DNA of 64,000 nt from Roseospira visakhapatnamensis (GCF_014197915.1 NZ_JACIGK010000003.1:62001-126000); one strand, 5' to 3'. Counted from the stretch's first letter, positions 31,947 through 40,797 are shown. Translations and numbers: made by a program. Notes: a model not told the origin generated them from the sequence alone.

Positions 31947-34678
31947 GGCGCCGGGTGCGTTCGTTCGCCGCTGTGCGCCGAGCGTTCCGGCGTGTTCTGA
32001 AGGTCAAGGATCAGTTCGACCACGTCGTCCTCGACCATGCCCACGCGCTCGAACCCCAGGTTCTGGCAGAAGTGGAGCATGCGCGTGTTGTCCTTGAGCA
32101 CCTGGCCGACCATGAAGTTGGTGCCCCGCGACCGGCAATAGCGGATCATCTTCTCCAGCAGCGCGACGCCCAACCCCGAGCCCTTCAGATCCGAGCGCAC
32201 GACGATGGAGAACTCGGTGCGGTCGTTGTTGGAGTCGGTGACCGTGCGGACCACGCCCAGGGTCTCCTCCTCGCCGTCGCCCTCGGTGTCGGCGCGGGCG
32301 ATGAAGGCCATCTCGCGCGCGTAGTCGATCTGGGTCAGGCGGGCCATCTGGTCATGGGGCAGTTCCTTGACCAGGCCGAAGAAGCGGAACCGGATGTCCT
32401 CCGGCGTCAGGCGCGAAACGAAGTCGTAGTGCTTGGGTTCGTCCTCGGGACGGATCGGCCGCAGCAACGCGACCTTGCCGTCGTTCATGGTGAAGCGTTC
32501 TTCCAGCTCCTTGGGATAGGGCCGGATGGCGATCCGGTGCGGACCGCGCGTCTGTTCCGGGTCCAGCCGGATGCGGGCATCCACCGCCAGCACCCCATCG
32601 CTGTCGGCGAACAGCGGGTTGATGTCCAGTTCGACGATCTCTGGCGTGTTGATGACCATCTGCGAGACCTTGATGAGGGTCAGGCAGATGGCGTCCAGAT
32701 CGGCCGGCGGCCGGTCGCGGTAGCCCTTGAGAAGCTTGTAGATGCGGGTGTTCTCGATCAGCGAGCGCGCCAGTTGCATGTTCAGCGGCGGCAGGGTCAC
32801 GGCGCGGTCGCCGATCACCTCGACCGCCGTGCCGCCCTCGCCGAACAGGATGATCACACCGAACACCGGATCGGTGGCGACCCCCACGATCAACTCGTGG
32901 GCGCCTGGCCGGCGCATCATCTTCTGCACCGTGAAGCCGTCGATGCGCGCGTCGGGGTAGGTGGTCGCGACGCGCTGCATGATGTTGTGGGCGGCCTGTT
33001 CGGTTTCCTCCGGCGTGTTCAGATCCAGCACCACGCCGCCGACGTCGGACTTGTGGGTGATGTCCGGCGACAGGATTTTGACCACCACCGGGCAGCCCAT
33101 GCGCCGGGCGACCTCGCCGGCTTCCTCGGGACCACGGGCGATGTGGGTTTCGACGGTGGGGATGCCGTAGGCCGCGAACACGGCCTTGGCGTCCGGCTCG
33201 TTCATGATCAGGCGGCCGGCGCGGATCGAATTGTCCATGACCAGGCGCGCCGAGGTGGCGGCCGGCGTGAACTCCACCGGCATCGACGGCGGCGTCTCCA
33301 TCAGGATCTTGCGATTGCGCTCGAAGGCGACGGTGTGCATGAAGGCGCGCACCGCCTGATCCGGCGTGTGATAGGTGGGGATCGAGGCGGCGGCGAAGCG
33401 CCGGCGTGCCTCGGTCACCGCGCCCTCGCCGACGAAACAGGTGGAGAGGTGGGCGCGCTTGTGACGCCCGGACACCGCGATCACCTTCTCGGCGATCTCG
33501 TTGGGGCTGCTGATGGCCGTGGGCGCGTGCATGACCAGCACCGAGTCGACCTCCGGCGCCTGGAACAGGACGTCCATGGCGTCGGTGTAGCGGGATCCGG
33601 GCGCGTCGCCGATGATGTCCACGGGGTTGCCGCGCGACCAGGTGGCCGGCAGGACCTTGTCCAGCTTGCCGATGGTTTCGTCGGACAGGGAGGCCAGCGA
33701 GCCCCCGATGTCGATCAGGTCGTCCACCGCCATCACGCCGATGCCGCCACCGTTGGTCAGCACCGCCAGTCGCTCGCCCACCAGCCGCCGCTGATGCGCC
33801 AGGGTTTCCACGGCCTGGAACAGCTCTTCCAGGGTGTACACCCGCAGGATGCCGGCGCGCTGGAATGCGGCCTCGTAGATGTGGTCGGCGCCGGCCAGGG
33901 CGCCCGTGTGCGATGCCGCCGCCTGCGCGCCCTCGGCCACGCGTCCCGACTTGATGGCCAGCACCGGCTTGTTGCGCGAGGCGGCGCGGGCCGCGGAAAT
34001 GAACTTGCGGGCGTCGCGAACGGCCTCGACGTACAGCAGGATGGCGCGCACCTCGGGGTGGGTGCCCAGGTAGTCGATGGTATCGCCGAAATCGACGTCG
34101 GCCTTGTCGCCCAGTGAAACGAAGTGCGAGAAGCCGATCCCGCGCGGCGAGGCCCAGTCGAGCACGGCGGTGCACAACGCCCCGGACTGGCTGACGAAGG
34201 CCACCTTGCCGGGCTTCGCCGGCTCGTGGATGAAGCTCGCGTTCATGTTCACGCCGGGCACCAGCAGGCCCACGCAGTTCGGCCCCAGAAGGCGCATGCC
34301 ATAGGCGCCGGCCGCCTTCAGCATGTCGTCCTCGGCCGTGGTCCCGTCGGCGTTCTTGATGGCCTTCAGGCCGGCGGTGATCACGATGGCCGCCTTGCAG
34401 CCGCGCTTGCCCAGGCCATCGATGGTGGCCGGCACGATGTGGGGCGGCGTCATCACCACGGCCATGTCGGGCGCCATGGGCAGCGTGTCCACGCTGCTGT
34501 AGGCCAGCACGCCGGCAATCGCCTTGCTCTTGGGATTGACCGGCATGATGGGGCCTTCGAAGCCGCCTTGCAGCAGGTTGCGCATGACGACGAAGCCGAC
34601 GGTCTGGGGTCGGTTGGAGGCGCCGACGACCGCGATGGACCGCGGTGCGAACAGATATTCCAGGTTACGTGTACTCAT
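31943..34678 (-). CDS. Acyl-CoA synthetase (NDP-forming)/GNAT fusion, Pat-like protein
   Basis: 911 residues. Order: CoA-binding domain ('LFAPRSIAVVGASNRPQTVG'), succinyl-CoA ligase-like domain with 'ASHTGALAGADHIYEAAF' (the His expected to be phosphorylated), an ATP-grasp domain ('GCPVVVKILSPDITHKSDVG'), and a C-terminal GNAT acetyltransferase ('LKGSGLGVALLEKMIRYC'). Enzymes of this build include protein acetyltransferases (Pat/YfiQ) that inactivate acyl-CoA synthetases and ADP-forming acetate-CoA ligases. The His here suggests the ligase half may still be active, unlike enteric Pat as I recall it. The ATG follows AGGGGGG. Confidence 0.88.
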   Translation of the reverse strand: MSTRNLEYLFAPRSIAVVGASNRPQTVGFVVMRNLLQGGFEGPIMPVNPKSKAIAGVLAYSSVDTLPMAPDMAVVMTPPHIVPATIDGLGKRGCKAAIVITAGLKAIKNADGTTAEDDMLKAAGAYGMRLLGPNCVGLLVPGVNMNASFIHEPAKPGKVAFVSQSGALCTAVLDWASPRGIGFSHFVSLGDKADVDFGDTIDYLGTHPEVRAILLYVEAVRDARKFISAARAASRNKPVLAIKSGRVAEGAQAAASHTGALAGADHIYEAAFQRAGILRVYTLEELFQAVETLAHQRRLVGERLAVLTNGGGIGVMAVDDLIDIGGSLASLSDETIGKLDKVLPATWSRGNPVDIIGDAPGSRYTDAMDVLFQAPEVDSVLVMHAPTAISSPNEIAEKVIAVSGRHKRAHLSTCFVGEGAVTEARRRFAAASIPTYHTPDQAVRAFMHTVAFERNRKILMETPPSMPVEFTPAATSARLVMDNSIRAGRLIMNEPDAKAVFAAYGIPTVETHIARGPEEAGEVARRMGCPVVVKILSPDITHKSDVGGVVLDLNTPEETEQAAHNIMQRVATTYPDARIDGFTVQKMMRRPGAHELIVGVATDPVFGVIILFGEGGTAVEVIGDRAVTLPPLNMQLARSLIENTRIYKLLKGYRDRPPADLDAICLTLIKVSQMVINTPEIVELDINPLFADSDGVLAVDARIRLDPEQTRGPHRIAIRPYPKELEERFTMNDGKVALLRPIRPEDEPKHYDFVSRLTPEDIRFRFFGLVKELPHDQMARLTQIDYAREMAFIARADTEGDGEEETLGVVRTVTDSNNDRTEFSIVVRSDLKGSGLGVALLEKMIRYCRSRGTNFMVGQVLKDNTRMLHFCQNLGFERVGMVEDDVVELILDLQNTPERSAHSGERTHPAP

Positions 34679-34915
34679 GACCCCCCCTGCGTGGCCGAAC
34701 GGCGCGACGACGATGAACCATGTCACGAGCGTACGCCATTTACGCTGCGCCGCAAGATGAAGCGGGCCGCGGGGAATCACTTTTCGTCGGGTCGTCATGT
34801 CCGACCCGGGCGTGGGCGTGGCCGCTACCCGGGTCGGTTGCTTCCATCATGCCAACGGTCTTCGAGGCGGACCGGCGCGGTCCGTCGGATGTGGTCCGCG
34901 CGTCCGCCTCCGATC

Positions 34916-35929
34916 TCAGTCCGGAATGAACAGCTTGCCCTGGATCAGGGCCATGAGCGTGCGCGCGAACACGGTGACGATCACCAGCGTGGTGACGGTC
35001 AGCAGCCCGGCGCAGATGATCCCCATTTCGTCGTAGCCGTTCAGTCGATGGAACTCCATGGCCGCCACCGACATCGCCGCCAGCGGGAAGGTGTAGGCCC
35101 ACCAGGAGACGAAGAACGGGACGCGCAGGTATTGGCGCACCAGGGTGAAGTTCAGCAGGGTGATGAACAGCGCGACATAGATCAGGATGCGTGAGAAGGC
35201 GTCGATCGCGCCGCCGTTTAGCAACTCGTACGACAAAAACCCGATGGCCGGCGGGGCGATCAGGATGAACAGGGTGGGGATGAACTTGGCGGGCATCTGA
35301 TCATGGAACACGATTCGGTAGAACACGACCGTGAACAGAACAACCCAGAACACCATGCCGATGGCGAAGAAGAACCAGGAGATCTCGATGTAACCCAGGC
35401 GGACACCGGCCAGGGGCACCAGCAGATTGCCCACGATCGGAATGAACCACGCCGGGTTCGAATGGGTGATCTGGTGATTGTGCACGATCCAGCGGCCGAG
35501 CAGCCGGAGCGTGAACAGCAAATGGAGCAGGGTGCCCGTGGCCCACAGACCGAACATCAGCGAGACGGAATAGGGCTCGGCGGCGACGGCCAGCAGGAAC
35601 AGACTGATGGACAGGGCGGGAAAGAAGCTGGAGCGGACCGGGTGATTGAACTCGGCGCGCACCTCGTCGGCGTGAACCACCCATTTCGCCGCATAGAGCA
35701 CGAGGATGATGGCGAAGCAGGCGGCGGCGAGGGCCAGGATCGCCTCGCCGATCGGGGCGGGAACCCCGAGCACATGGTGGGCCTTGCGCCAGGCGATCCC
35801 CAGACCGGCGGTGCCCATGACCAGCGCGAACAGCGGGATGGGCACGTGCATCAGCCATGGGGAGCCCACCTTCTGGGTGTGATCCGGTTGCGGCGCGGCG
35901 GCGCCGGCGGGCATGGACGACTGAGTCAT
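34916..35929 (-). CDS. SLAC1/TDT family anion channel or tellurite-resistance transporter
   Basis: 337 residues with about ten membrane helices. It fits the SLAC1/TehA fold ('PIPLFALVMGTAGLGIAWR', 'FNHPVRSSFFPALSISLFLL', 'YAAKWVVH'), with the phenylalanine-lined pore and 'NHPVRSSFFP' motif of the family. Members are anion channels (chloride, nitrate) or TehA-type exporters. The substrate is unknown. The ATG has GAGG about 10 bases upstream; three residues earlier is an alternative. Confidence 0.85.
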   Translation of the reverse strand: MTQSSMPAGAAAPQPDHTQKVGSPWLMHVPIPLFALVMGTAGLGIAWRKAHHVLGVPAPIGEAILALAAACFAIILVLYAAKWVVHADEVRAEFNHPVRSSFFPALSISLFLLAVAAEPYSVSLMFGLWATGTLLHLLFTLRLLGRWIVHNHQITHSNPAWFIPIVGNLLVPLAGVRLGYIEISWFFFAIGMVFWVVLFTVVFYRIVFHDQMPAKFIPTLFILIAPPAIGFLSYELLNGGAIDAFSRILIYVALFITLLNFTLVRQYLRVPFFVSWWAYTFPLAAMSVAAMEFHRLNGYDEMGIICAGLLTVTTLVIVTVFARTLMALIQGKLFIPD

Positions 35930-35987
35930 GATCGAAAGCCTCATAGGGGGCAAAAGAGTGTTGAGACCGCTTTTATATTATGAGTCT

Positions 35988-36698
35988 CTAATATGCAAGT
36001 CGCGCCTGAAGCGGTGCCGGCAGATCGCCGTTGACCGCCATCAGGCGCGCCCGGAACAGGGTGGCGACGGAGTGCGCGTCGGTGATCGCGCCCCGCTCGG
36101 CCATGGCCACGGCCTCGGCGAAGGGCACGCGACGGAGGGTGAGGCGCTCGGTCTCCTCCGGCCGGGCCGGACCCTCGGTCAGGTCCCAGGCCAGGAAGGA
36201 CACCGCCGTCTCGTCGGTGACCGAGTTGGACAGGTGCAGGTCCAGGATGTCCCGCCACGCCGCCGCCTCAAGGCCCGTCTCCTCGGACAGTTCGCGGCGC
36301 GCCGACAGCAGCGGATCCGTACCCACCGGGCAGCCGCCCTCGGGCAGTTCCCAACTCCACGCCTTCAACGCATAACGGTACTGCCCGACCAGGGTGACCT
36401 GTCCGTGGTCGTCGATGGGCAGGATGCAGACCGATCGGGACTTGAAGTGCACCACGCCATAGATCCCCGGCGTGCCGGCCGGTGTCAGGACCTGGAACTC
36501 GGTGACCTGAATCCAGGGGTTGTCATAGACGGGACGCGCGGACAGCGTGGTCCAAGGGTTGCTCATCGTATCCAAGGTCGTATCCAAGGCCGTATCCATG
36601 GTCGTGTCCACTGGGCCGGCGGGTCCCGGGGGTGGAGCCCGCGGGTCGTCGGAGGAGGGGCCAGAAGACGGGCCAGATGACTTTGGGGAGCCGGACAT
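35988..36698 (-). CDS. Nudix hydrolase (ADP-ribose pyrophosphatase-like)
   Basis: 236 residues. The Nudix box runs GGCPVGTDPLLSARRELSEE and ends with TGL: the catalytic RELSEETGL is intact but the first conserved Glu is Thr. 'KSRSVCILPIDDHGQVTLVG' and 'QYRYALKAWSWELPEGG' resemble the ADP-ribose/nucleoside-sugar group. The ATG at 36698 has AGGAGCG upstream; the domain itself begins near an ATG at 36566, and the first 45 residues are low-complexity with a tandem repeat, so the shorter start is possible. It lies downstream of the tRNA-Asn terminator. Confidence 0.85.
   Translation of the reverse strand: MSGSPKSSGPSSGPSSDDPRAPPPGPAGPVDTTMDTALDTTLDTMSNPWTTLSARPVYDNPWIQVTEFQVLTPAGTPGIYGVVHFKSRSVCILPIDDHGQVTLVGQYRYALKAWSWELPEGGCPVGTDPLLSARRELSEETGLEAAAWRDILDLHLSNSVTDETAVSFLAWDLTEGPARPEETERLTLRRVPFAEAVAMAERGAITDAHSVATLFRARLMAVNGDLPAPLQARLAY
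36567..36614. repeat. 12-bp tandem repeat at the Nudix gene N terminus
   Basis: Four units of CGTATCCAAGGT type (plus-strand reading) begin at 36567, 36579, 36591 and 36603; the last is degenerate. On the minus strand they encode D-T-x-x repeats just before the Nudix domain. Confidence 0.75.
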
Positions 36699-36849
36699 GG
36701 TGCGAAGGCGCTCCTCATCGGATCGACGCCGGCGTTGGCGTGGTGGGGCCGCCGTGATGCTGGCCCCGAGGTCCGATGGTAGTGTGTCATCCTGGTTGGG
36801 GACTTGACAGGACGCAATCGACGGGGCGCCAGGGTGGTTCTGCGGCCAC

Positions 36850-36889
36850 AAAAAGCGAAAGCGCCCCGGGGCGAGGCCCCGAGGCGCTT
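36850..36889 (-). terminator. Rho-independent terminator after tRNA-Asn
   Basis: Minus strand: a 13-bp stem with one G-U pair (36889-36877 with 36871-36859), 5-base loop, then TCGC and TTTTT (36854-36850). A second 7-bp hairpin lies between it and the tRNA. Confidence 0.88.
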
Positions 36890-36930
36890 GCGTAACGGTC
36901 GCCCATGCCGCGAGGGCATGGAGGAAAAAC

Positions 36931-37005
36931 TGGCTCCGGCGGTAGGATTCGAACCTACAACCCTGCGGTTAACAGCCGCATGCTCTGCCGTTGAGCTACG
37001 CCGGA
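36931..37005 (-). tRNA. tRNA-Asn (anticodon GTT)
   Basis: 75 bases including CCA. Acceptor TCCGGCG pairs with CGCCGGA; the anticodon loop contains GTT (CTGTTAAC) and the T arm GGTTCGAATCC. It is cotranscribed with tRNA-Cys, 45 bases upstream. Confidence 0.97.
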
Positions 37006-37050
37006 TCACAAGACCGCGTTCGGGTGTCGAGGACTCCCGTGAACGCACCC

Positions 37051-37124
37051 TGGAGGCCGGGGCCGGAATCGAACCGACGTACGGGGATTTGCAGTCCCCT
37101 GCATGACCACTCTGCCACCCGGCC
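37051..37124 (-). tRNA. tRNA-Cys (anticodon GCA)
   Basis: 74 bases including CCA. Acceptor GGCCGGG pairs fully with CCCGGCC; the anticodon loop reads CTGCAAA (GCA). Two further Gs precede it, but pairing fixes the 5' end here. Confidence 0.96.
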
Positions 37125-37175
37125 CCGAACTTCCCGGCACGGCCCGCATGAAGCGTGCCGCCGGGGAAGGCCGGC

Positions 37176-37204
37176 TTTATAGTCAAACGGCGTGGGGTGG
37201 TCAA
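37176..37204 (-). promoter_or_regulatory. Promoter of the tRNA-Cys/tRNA-Asn unit
   Basis: Minus strand: TTGACC (37199-37204), exactly 17 bases, TATAAA (37176-37181). It is one of the best sigma-70 matches in the window; the tRNA starts about 52 bases after the -10. Confidence 0.8.
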
Positions 37205-37393
37205 GCGCCGCGCACCGGCTTTTTTCGCGGCCATGGCGACAGGGCGACAGGGCGGCAGGCGCCCCCCGGCGGGGTCGCGAGGCGCCTGTTGTGGGACGAC
37301 GACAGGTCATGCCGTCCAGAAGCATCTCCACCTCCAGGCTCCTCGCGGACTGCCAACCTGAGCCCGGCGCCCTGTGGAACCGCAGTGTGGCCA

Positions 37394-37422
37394 TTGTGTT
37401 GGTCGGGCGCACTCGCTATAAA
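37394..37422 (+). promoter_or_regulatory. Promoter of pcm (and possibly tolC-popZ)
   Basis: TTGTGT (37394-37399), 17-base spacer, TATAAA (37417-37422). It gives a leader of about 140 bases before pcm. Confidence 0.7.
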
Positions 37423-37571
37423 ACCGCGCCATGATCTCTCCTTGTTGGCCGCGCACGCGCAGGTGATCCTGAGCGCCGATCGCTCGTTCGACAGACATGG
37501 CCAGCCATTCCGGATCGAGGTCGCGCCGACGGCGCTTGACGACAGGACCCACACCAGCACGGGAGGCGATG

Positions 37572-38225
37572 ATGGAGTTCGAAAAGGCCCGCTTCAACAT
37601 GGTCGAGAACCAGATTCGCGCCAATCGGGTCACCGATCCGGTGGTGCTGGAGGCGATGGGCAAGCTGCCGCGGGAACTGTTCGTGCCCAAGACGCTGCGG
37701 GGCATCGCCTATGTGGACGAGGATCTGCCGCTGGATGACGGCCGGTACCTCATGGAGCCCATGGTGCTGGCACGGATGATCCAGGCGGCGGCCGTGCGCG
37801 AGACCGACGTGGTGCTGGATGTGGGCTGCGCCACCGGCTACTCCTCGGCCGTGCTGGCCGGCATGGCCAGCACCGTGGTCGGCCTGGAACAAGACGAGGA
37901 TCTGGCCACCCGGGCCACGCGCACGCTGACCGATCTGGGGATCGACAACGCCGTGGTGGTGACCGGACCCTTGCCCGACGGCTATGCGCGCCAGGCCCCC
38001 TACGATGTGATCCTGATCGGCGGCGCCGTGCCGGCGGTGCCCGACCACCTGCGTCGTCAATTGGCGGACGGCGGCCGCCTGGTCGCGGTGGTGGGGGACG
38101 GTGGTTGGGATAGCAAGGTGACCGTGGTGGAGCGCCACGGCGACGCCTATGGTCAGCGGGTGCTGTACGACGCGGCCACGCCGGTGTTGCCGGGCTTCGA
38201 AAAGGACGAGGTGTTCGTTTTTTGA
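37572..38225 (+). CDS. pcm: Protein-L-isoaspartate O-methyltransferase
   Basis: 217 residues. It methylates damaged isoaspartyl residues with SAM. The family start 'EFEKARFNMVENQIRANRV' is followed by 'VLEAMGKLPRELFVP', the SAM motif VVLDVGCATGYSSAVLA and 'YDVILIGGAVPAVPDHLRRQ'. Two adjacent ATGs (37569, 37572) follow GGGAGG; the second has the better spacing. It leads the conserved alphaproteobacterial pcm-tolC-popZ-valS neighbourhood. Confidence 0.93.
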   Translation: MEFEKARFNMVENQIRANRVTDPVVLEAMGKLPRELFVPKTLRGIAYVDEDLPLDDGRYLMEPMVLARMIQAAAVRETDVVLDVGCATGYSSAVLAGMASTVVGLEQDEDLATRATRTLTDLGIDNAVVVTGPLPDGYARQAPYDVILIGGAVPAVPDHLRRQLADGGRLVAVVGDGGWDSKVTVVERHGDAYGQRVLYDAATPVLPGFEKDEVFVF

Positions 38226-38579
38226 TGCGGGCCGACGTGAATGGTTCCGCCTCCTCACGTCACGTGTTAGTGTGTTCTGGTAAAGGACCGGAATATGCTG
38301 TCATTTTTCTTTGACGAGATGGGCAAGGCTCGTGGTCTTGGTCGAGCCTTTGCGGACATGGCATGATGGTGCTGGATCACGCCAACGCTCTTCGAACCGT
38401 CGCCGTGGCGCCGGAGGCCGGGCTTGATGAAAGCCGGTCGAACGGCCGTCGCGCTTGAAACGCGACGCCGGCCCGAGGGTATGGAGATCAGGCTGTCGGT
38501 CATGGGCTGTCGGCCACGGGGCGACGGCGCGGGATTGTGAACAAGGGTGGGACGCGGTGAACAAGCGGGTGACTGTGGC
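38226..38579. other. Intergenic region between pcm and tolC
   Basis: 354 bases. It contains a possible 23-codon small open frame (38295-38366) with a Shine-Dalgarno sequence, and presumably the tolC promoter, which I could not place. Confidence 0.4.
38295..38366 (+). CDS. Possible small protein, 23 residues
   Basis: ATG preceded by TAAAGGA with 7-base spacing; the peptide is MLSFFFDEMGKARGLGRAF and ends ADMA. Its stop overlaps a second short frame as ATGA (38363-38458, 31 residues). The hydrophobic Phe-rich start could be a membrane or leader peptide for tolC. It rests only on the ribosome site and position. Confidence 0.25.
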   Translation: MLSFFFDEMGKARGLGRAFADMA

Positions 38580-40016
38580 ATGACGAAAACAAATCATTTC
38601 CTGGCTTGTGCAACCGTCGCCACGCTGGTGTGGACCAGTACGCCGGTCCTCGCGCAGTCTATCGAAGAGGCGCTCGCGGCCGCCTACATGAACAACCCGA
38701 CGTTGCAGGCCCGTCGTGCCCAGTTGCGGGCCACCGACCAGGGCGTGCCCATTGCCTTGTCGAACTGGCGGCCGACGGTCTCGGTCAGCGGCGAGGCCGG
38801 ATTGCAGCGGTATCGCCAGGAGGTCGGGTCGGTGTCGTCGACGCGGGACACCCGGCCTGTCTCCGTCGGTGTCTCCGTCGCTCAGCCCTTGTTTCGCGGC
38901 TTCCGGACCGAGGCGGAGATCGACAAGGCCGAAATGACCGTGATGGCGGAACGCGCCGCGTTGCGGTCGGTGGAGCAGAGCGTCCTGCTGAACACCGCCA
39001 CCGCCTATGTGAACGTCGTTCGCGACGACGCGGTCGTCGATCTCAATCGCAACAACGAGGACGTGCTCGGCCGCCAGTTGCAGGCGGCGCGCGATCGCTT
39101 TCGCGTCGGCGAGATCACGCGAACGGACGTGGCCCAGGCGGAAGCCCGGCTGTCCGGCGCCAAGTCGGACACGGCGTCGTCGGTGGCCACGCTGGAAAGC
39201 TCCCTGGCCACCTACCTGCGTCTGGTCGGGCAGCCGGTCCGCTCGCTGGACGCGCCCGACGCGGTGCCCGATCTGCCGGTCTCGCGGGATGAGGCGCTGA
39301 GCCGGGCGCTGGCGAGCAATCCGTCCATCATCGCCGCCGAGTACACGTGGCGCAGCGCGCAGGACGAAATCCGCAATCAGCGGGGCCGGCTGTTGCCGAC
39401 CGTCGACCTGGAAGGCGCGTTTTCCCAGGGATGGGACCAGAGCGCCGTCGAGGATTCCAACACACGGGTGTTCTCGGCGACCATCAATGTGTCCGTGCCG
39501 ATCTATCAAGGGGGCACCGTCTATTCCCAGTTGCGCCAGGCCAAGCATATCGCCGGTCAGCGGCGCCTGGAGTTTGACGAGGCCACCACCCAGGTTCGCG
39601 AGGAAACGGAGCAGGCGTGGGAGACGCTGGTCGCCACCGAGAGCCGCATTGAGTCCCTGCGTGACCAGATCGACGCCGCCGAGATCGCCCTGGAGGGCGT
39701 GGAGCGCGAGGCCCAGGTGGGCGCGCGTACCGTGCTGGACGTCCTGGATGCCGAGCAGGAGCTTCTGAACGCCCGCGTGGATATGGTTCTGGCGCGCCGT
39801 GACCGCCTGGTGGCCGGCTACTCGTTGCTGGCGGCCGTCGGCGGCCTGACGGCCGACGCCCTGAGCCTGCCGGTCACGCTGTACGATCCGACCGCCAACT
39901 ACAAGGAGGTCCGGGATCAGTGGTTTGGCTCGTCCGATGCCGCGGACGGCGATGCGGCCCTGGGGCTGGGGGGACGGCCGGCGGGAGGTTTCGCGGAACC
40001 GGTGCCGGCCAACTGA
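38580..40016 (+). CDS. tolC: TolC-family outer membrane channel protein
   Basis: 478 residues. A signal peptide (ends STPVLA|QSI) is followed by two TolC repeat halves: 'SIEEALAAAYMNNPTLQARR', 'SVAQPLFRGFRTEAEIDKAE', then the second half 'NVSVPIYQGGTVYSQLRQAK' and 'GARTVLDVLDAEQELLNARV'. It forms the trimeric outer-membrane duct for type I secretion and efflux. Its partners (HlyD/AcrA types) are not in the window. Gene order pcm-tolC-popZ is typical for the group. Confidence 0.94.
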   Translation: MTKTNHFLACATVATLVWTSTPVLAQSIEEALAAAYMNNPTLQARRAQLRATDQGVPIALSNWRPTVSVSGEAGLQRYRQEVGSVSSTRDTRPVSVGVSVAQPLFRGFRTEAEIDKAEMTVMAERAALRSVEQSVLLNTATAYVNVVRDDAVVDLNRNNEDVLGRQLQAARDRFRVGEITRTDVAQAEARLSGAKSDTASSVATLESSLATYLRLVGQPVRSLDAPDAVPDLPVSRDEALSRALASNPSIIAAEYTWRSAQDEIRNQRGRLLPTVDLEGAFSQGWDQSAVEDSNTRVFSATINVSVPIYQGGTVYSQLRQAKHIAGQRRLEFDEATTQVREETEQAWETLVATESRIESLRDQIDAAEIALEGVEREAQVGARTVLDVLDAEQELLNARVDMVLARRDRLVAGYSLLAAVGGLTADALSLPVTLYDPTANYKEVRDQWFGSSDAADGDAALGLGGRPAGGFAEPVPAN

Positions 40017-40107
40017 CCCTGGGGGCGGATTCCGACCGACGGCCGCATACGCTGGCGTGTCGGGTCCCGTGGGGGCGGCCGCGTGCGCAGGAAGGACGAC
40101 GACGCTC

Positions 40108-40707
40108 ATGACCGACAAGGACGCGCAACAGGAACCCTCGATGGAGGACATCCTGGCCTCGATCCGCAAGATACTGTCGGAGGACGAGGAAGAGGAAGCC
40201 GCGCGCGCCGAAGCCCCGCCGAAGCCGGCCCCCCCGCCGGCTCCGGAGCCGGAACCGGAGCCGGAACCCATGCTGGCGGATCCCGAGCCCGAGCCGGACC
40301 CGTTGCCGTTGCTTGAGGAGGACGACGAGGACGACGTTCTCGAACTCACCGACGACATGATCGCCGAGGATCCCGAGCCGGCGCCGCCACCCCCTCCGCC
40401 GCCTCCGCCTCAGGCCGCCCCACCTCAGGCTCCCCCGCGTCCGTCACCGCCGGCGCTGGACGATGACGAGCCGCTGGTGGCGCCGTCCGTGGCCGAGATG
40501 TCGACCCGCTACCTGAACGACCTGTCCCAGATGGTGGAGGCCAACGCCATGCCCGTCGGCAATGGGTCGATCACCCTGGAGACCCTGGCTCGCCAAGTGA
40601 TTCGGGAGCTGGTCAAGACGTGGCTGGACGATAATCTACCGTCGATTACGGAACGTCTGGTGCAGCGCGAAATCGAACGTCTGGCCAAGGGCGCCGGGAG
40701 GCGATAG
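40108..40707 (+). CDS. popZ: Polar organizing protein PopZ (DUF2497)
   Basis: 199 residues. The N terminus (QEPSMEDILASIRKILSEDE) is the PopZ client-binding helix; a long acidic, Pro-rich linker (about 33-115) and a C-terminal helical oligomerisation domain (about 128-199, 'LEDTLARQVIRELVKTWLDD'-like, ending 'ERLVQREIERLAKGAGRR') follow. It forms a polar matrix that anchors the centromere through ParB. The linker is lengthy and Pro-rich compared with Caulobacter. AGGAAGGA lies 12 bases before the ATG. A terminator follows. Confidence 0.92.
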   Translation: MTDKDAQQEPSMEDILASIRKILSEDEEEEAARAEAPPKPAPPPAPEPEPEPEPMLADPEPEPDPLPLLEEDDEDDVLELTDDMIAEDPEPAPPPPPPPPPQAAPPQAPPRPSPPALDDDEPLVAPSVAEMSTRYLNDLSQMVEANAMPVGNGSITLETLARQVIRELVKTWLDDNLPSITERLVQREIERLAKGAGRR

Positions 40708-40737
40708 AAAATCCTGGGCGCGGGCACGCGGACAGCC

Positions 40738-40770
40738 GGCCGGCCGGAGCCTTTCCTGGCCGGCCTTTTT
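40738..40770 (+). terminator. Rho-independent terminator after popZ
   Basis: An 11-bp stem with one bulged T (40738-40748 with 40754-40765) around a GCCTT loop, followed by TTTTT (40766-40770). Confidence 0.85.
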
Positions 40771-40781
40771 CATGACCTTGA

Positions 40782-40797
40782 GTGATCCCTGGATCAC
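40782..40797. promoter_or_regulatory. 16-bp perfect palindrome upstream of valS
   Basis: GTGATCC-CT-GGATCAC lies between the popZ terminator and the valS ribosome site. It may be an operator or a small mRNA hairpin; the function is unknown. Confidence 0.4.

Larger units (their letters stand above)
37125..37571. other. Intergenic region between tRNA-Cys and pcm
   Basis: 447 bases between divergent units, holding the tRNA promoter and the pcm promoter. The rest shows no supported gene. Confidence 0.6.

Noticed and set aside
31955-34117. A 720-codon plus-strand frame opposite the Pat-like gene
   Set aside because: It is fully antisense to a gene with four recognisable domains; it has no ribosome site or family motifs.
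37125-37126. Two extra G bases at the 5' end of tRNA-Cys
   Set aside because: Full acceptor pairing places the 5' end two bases further in.
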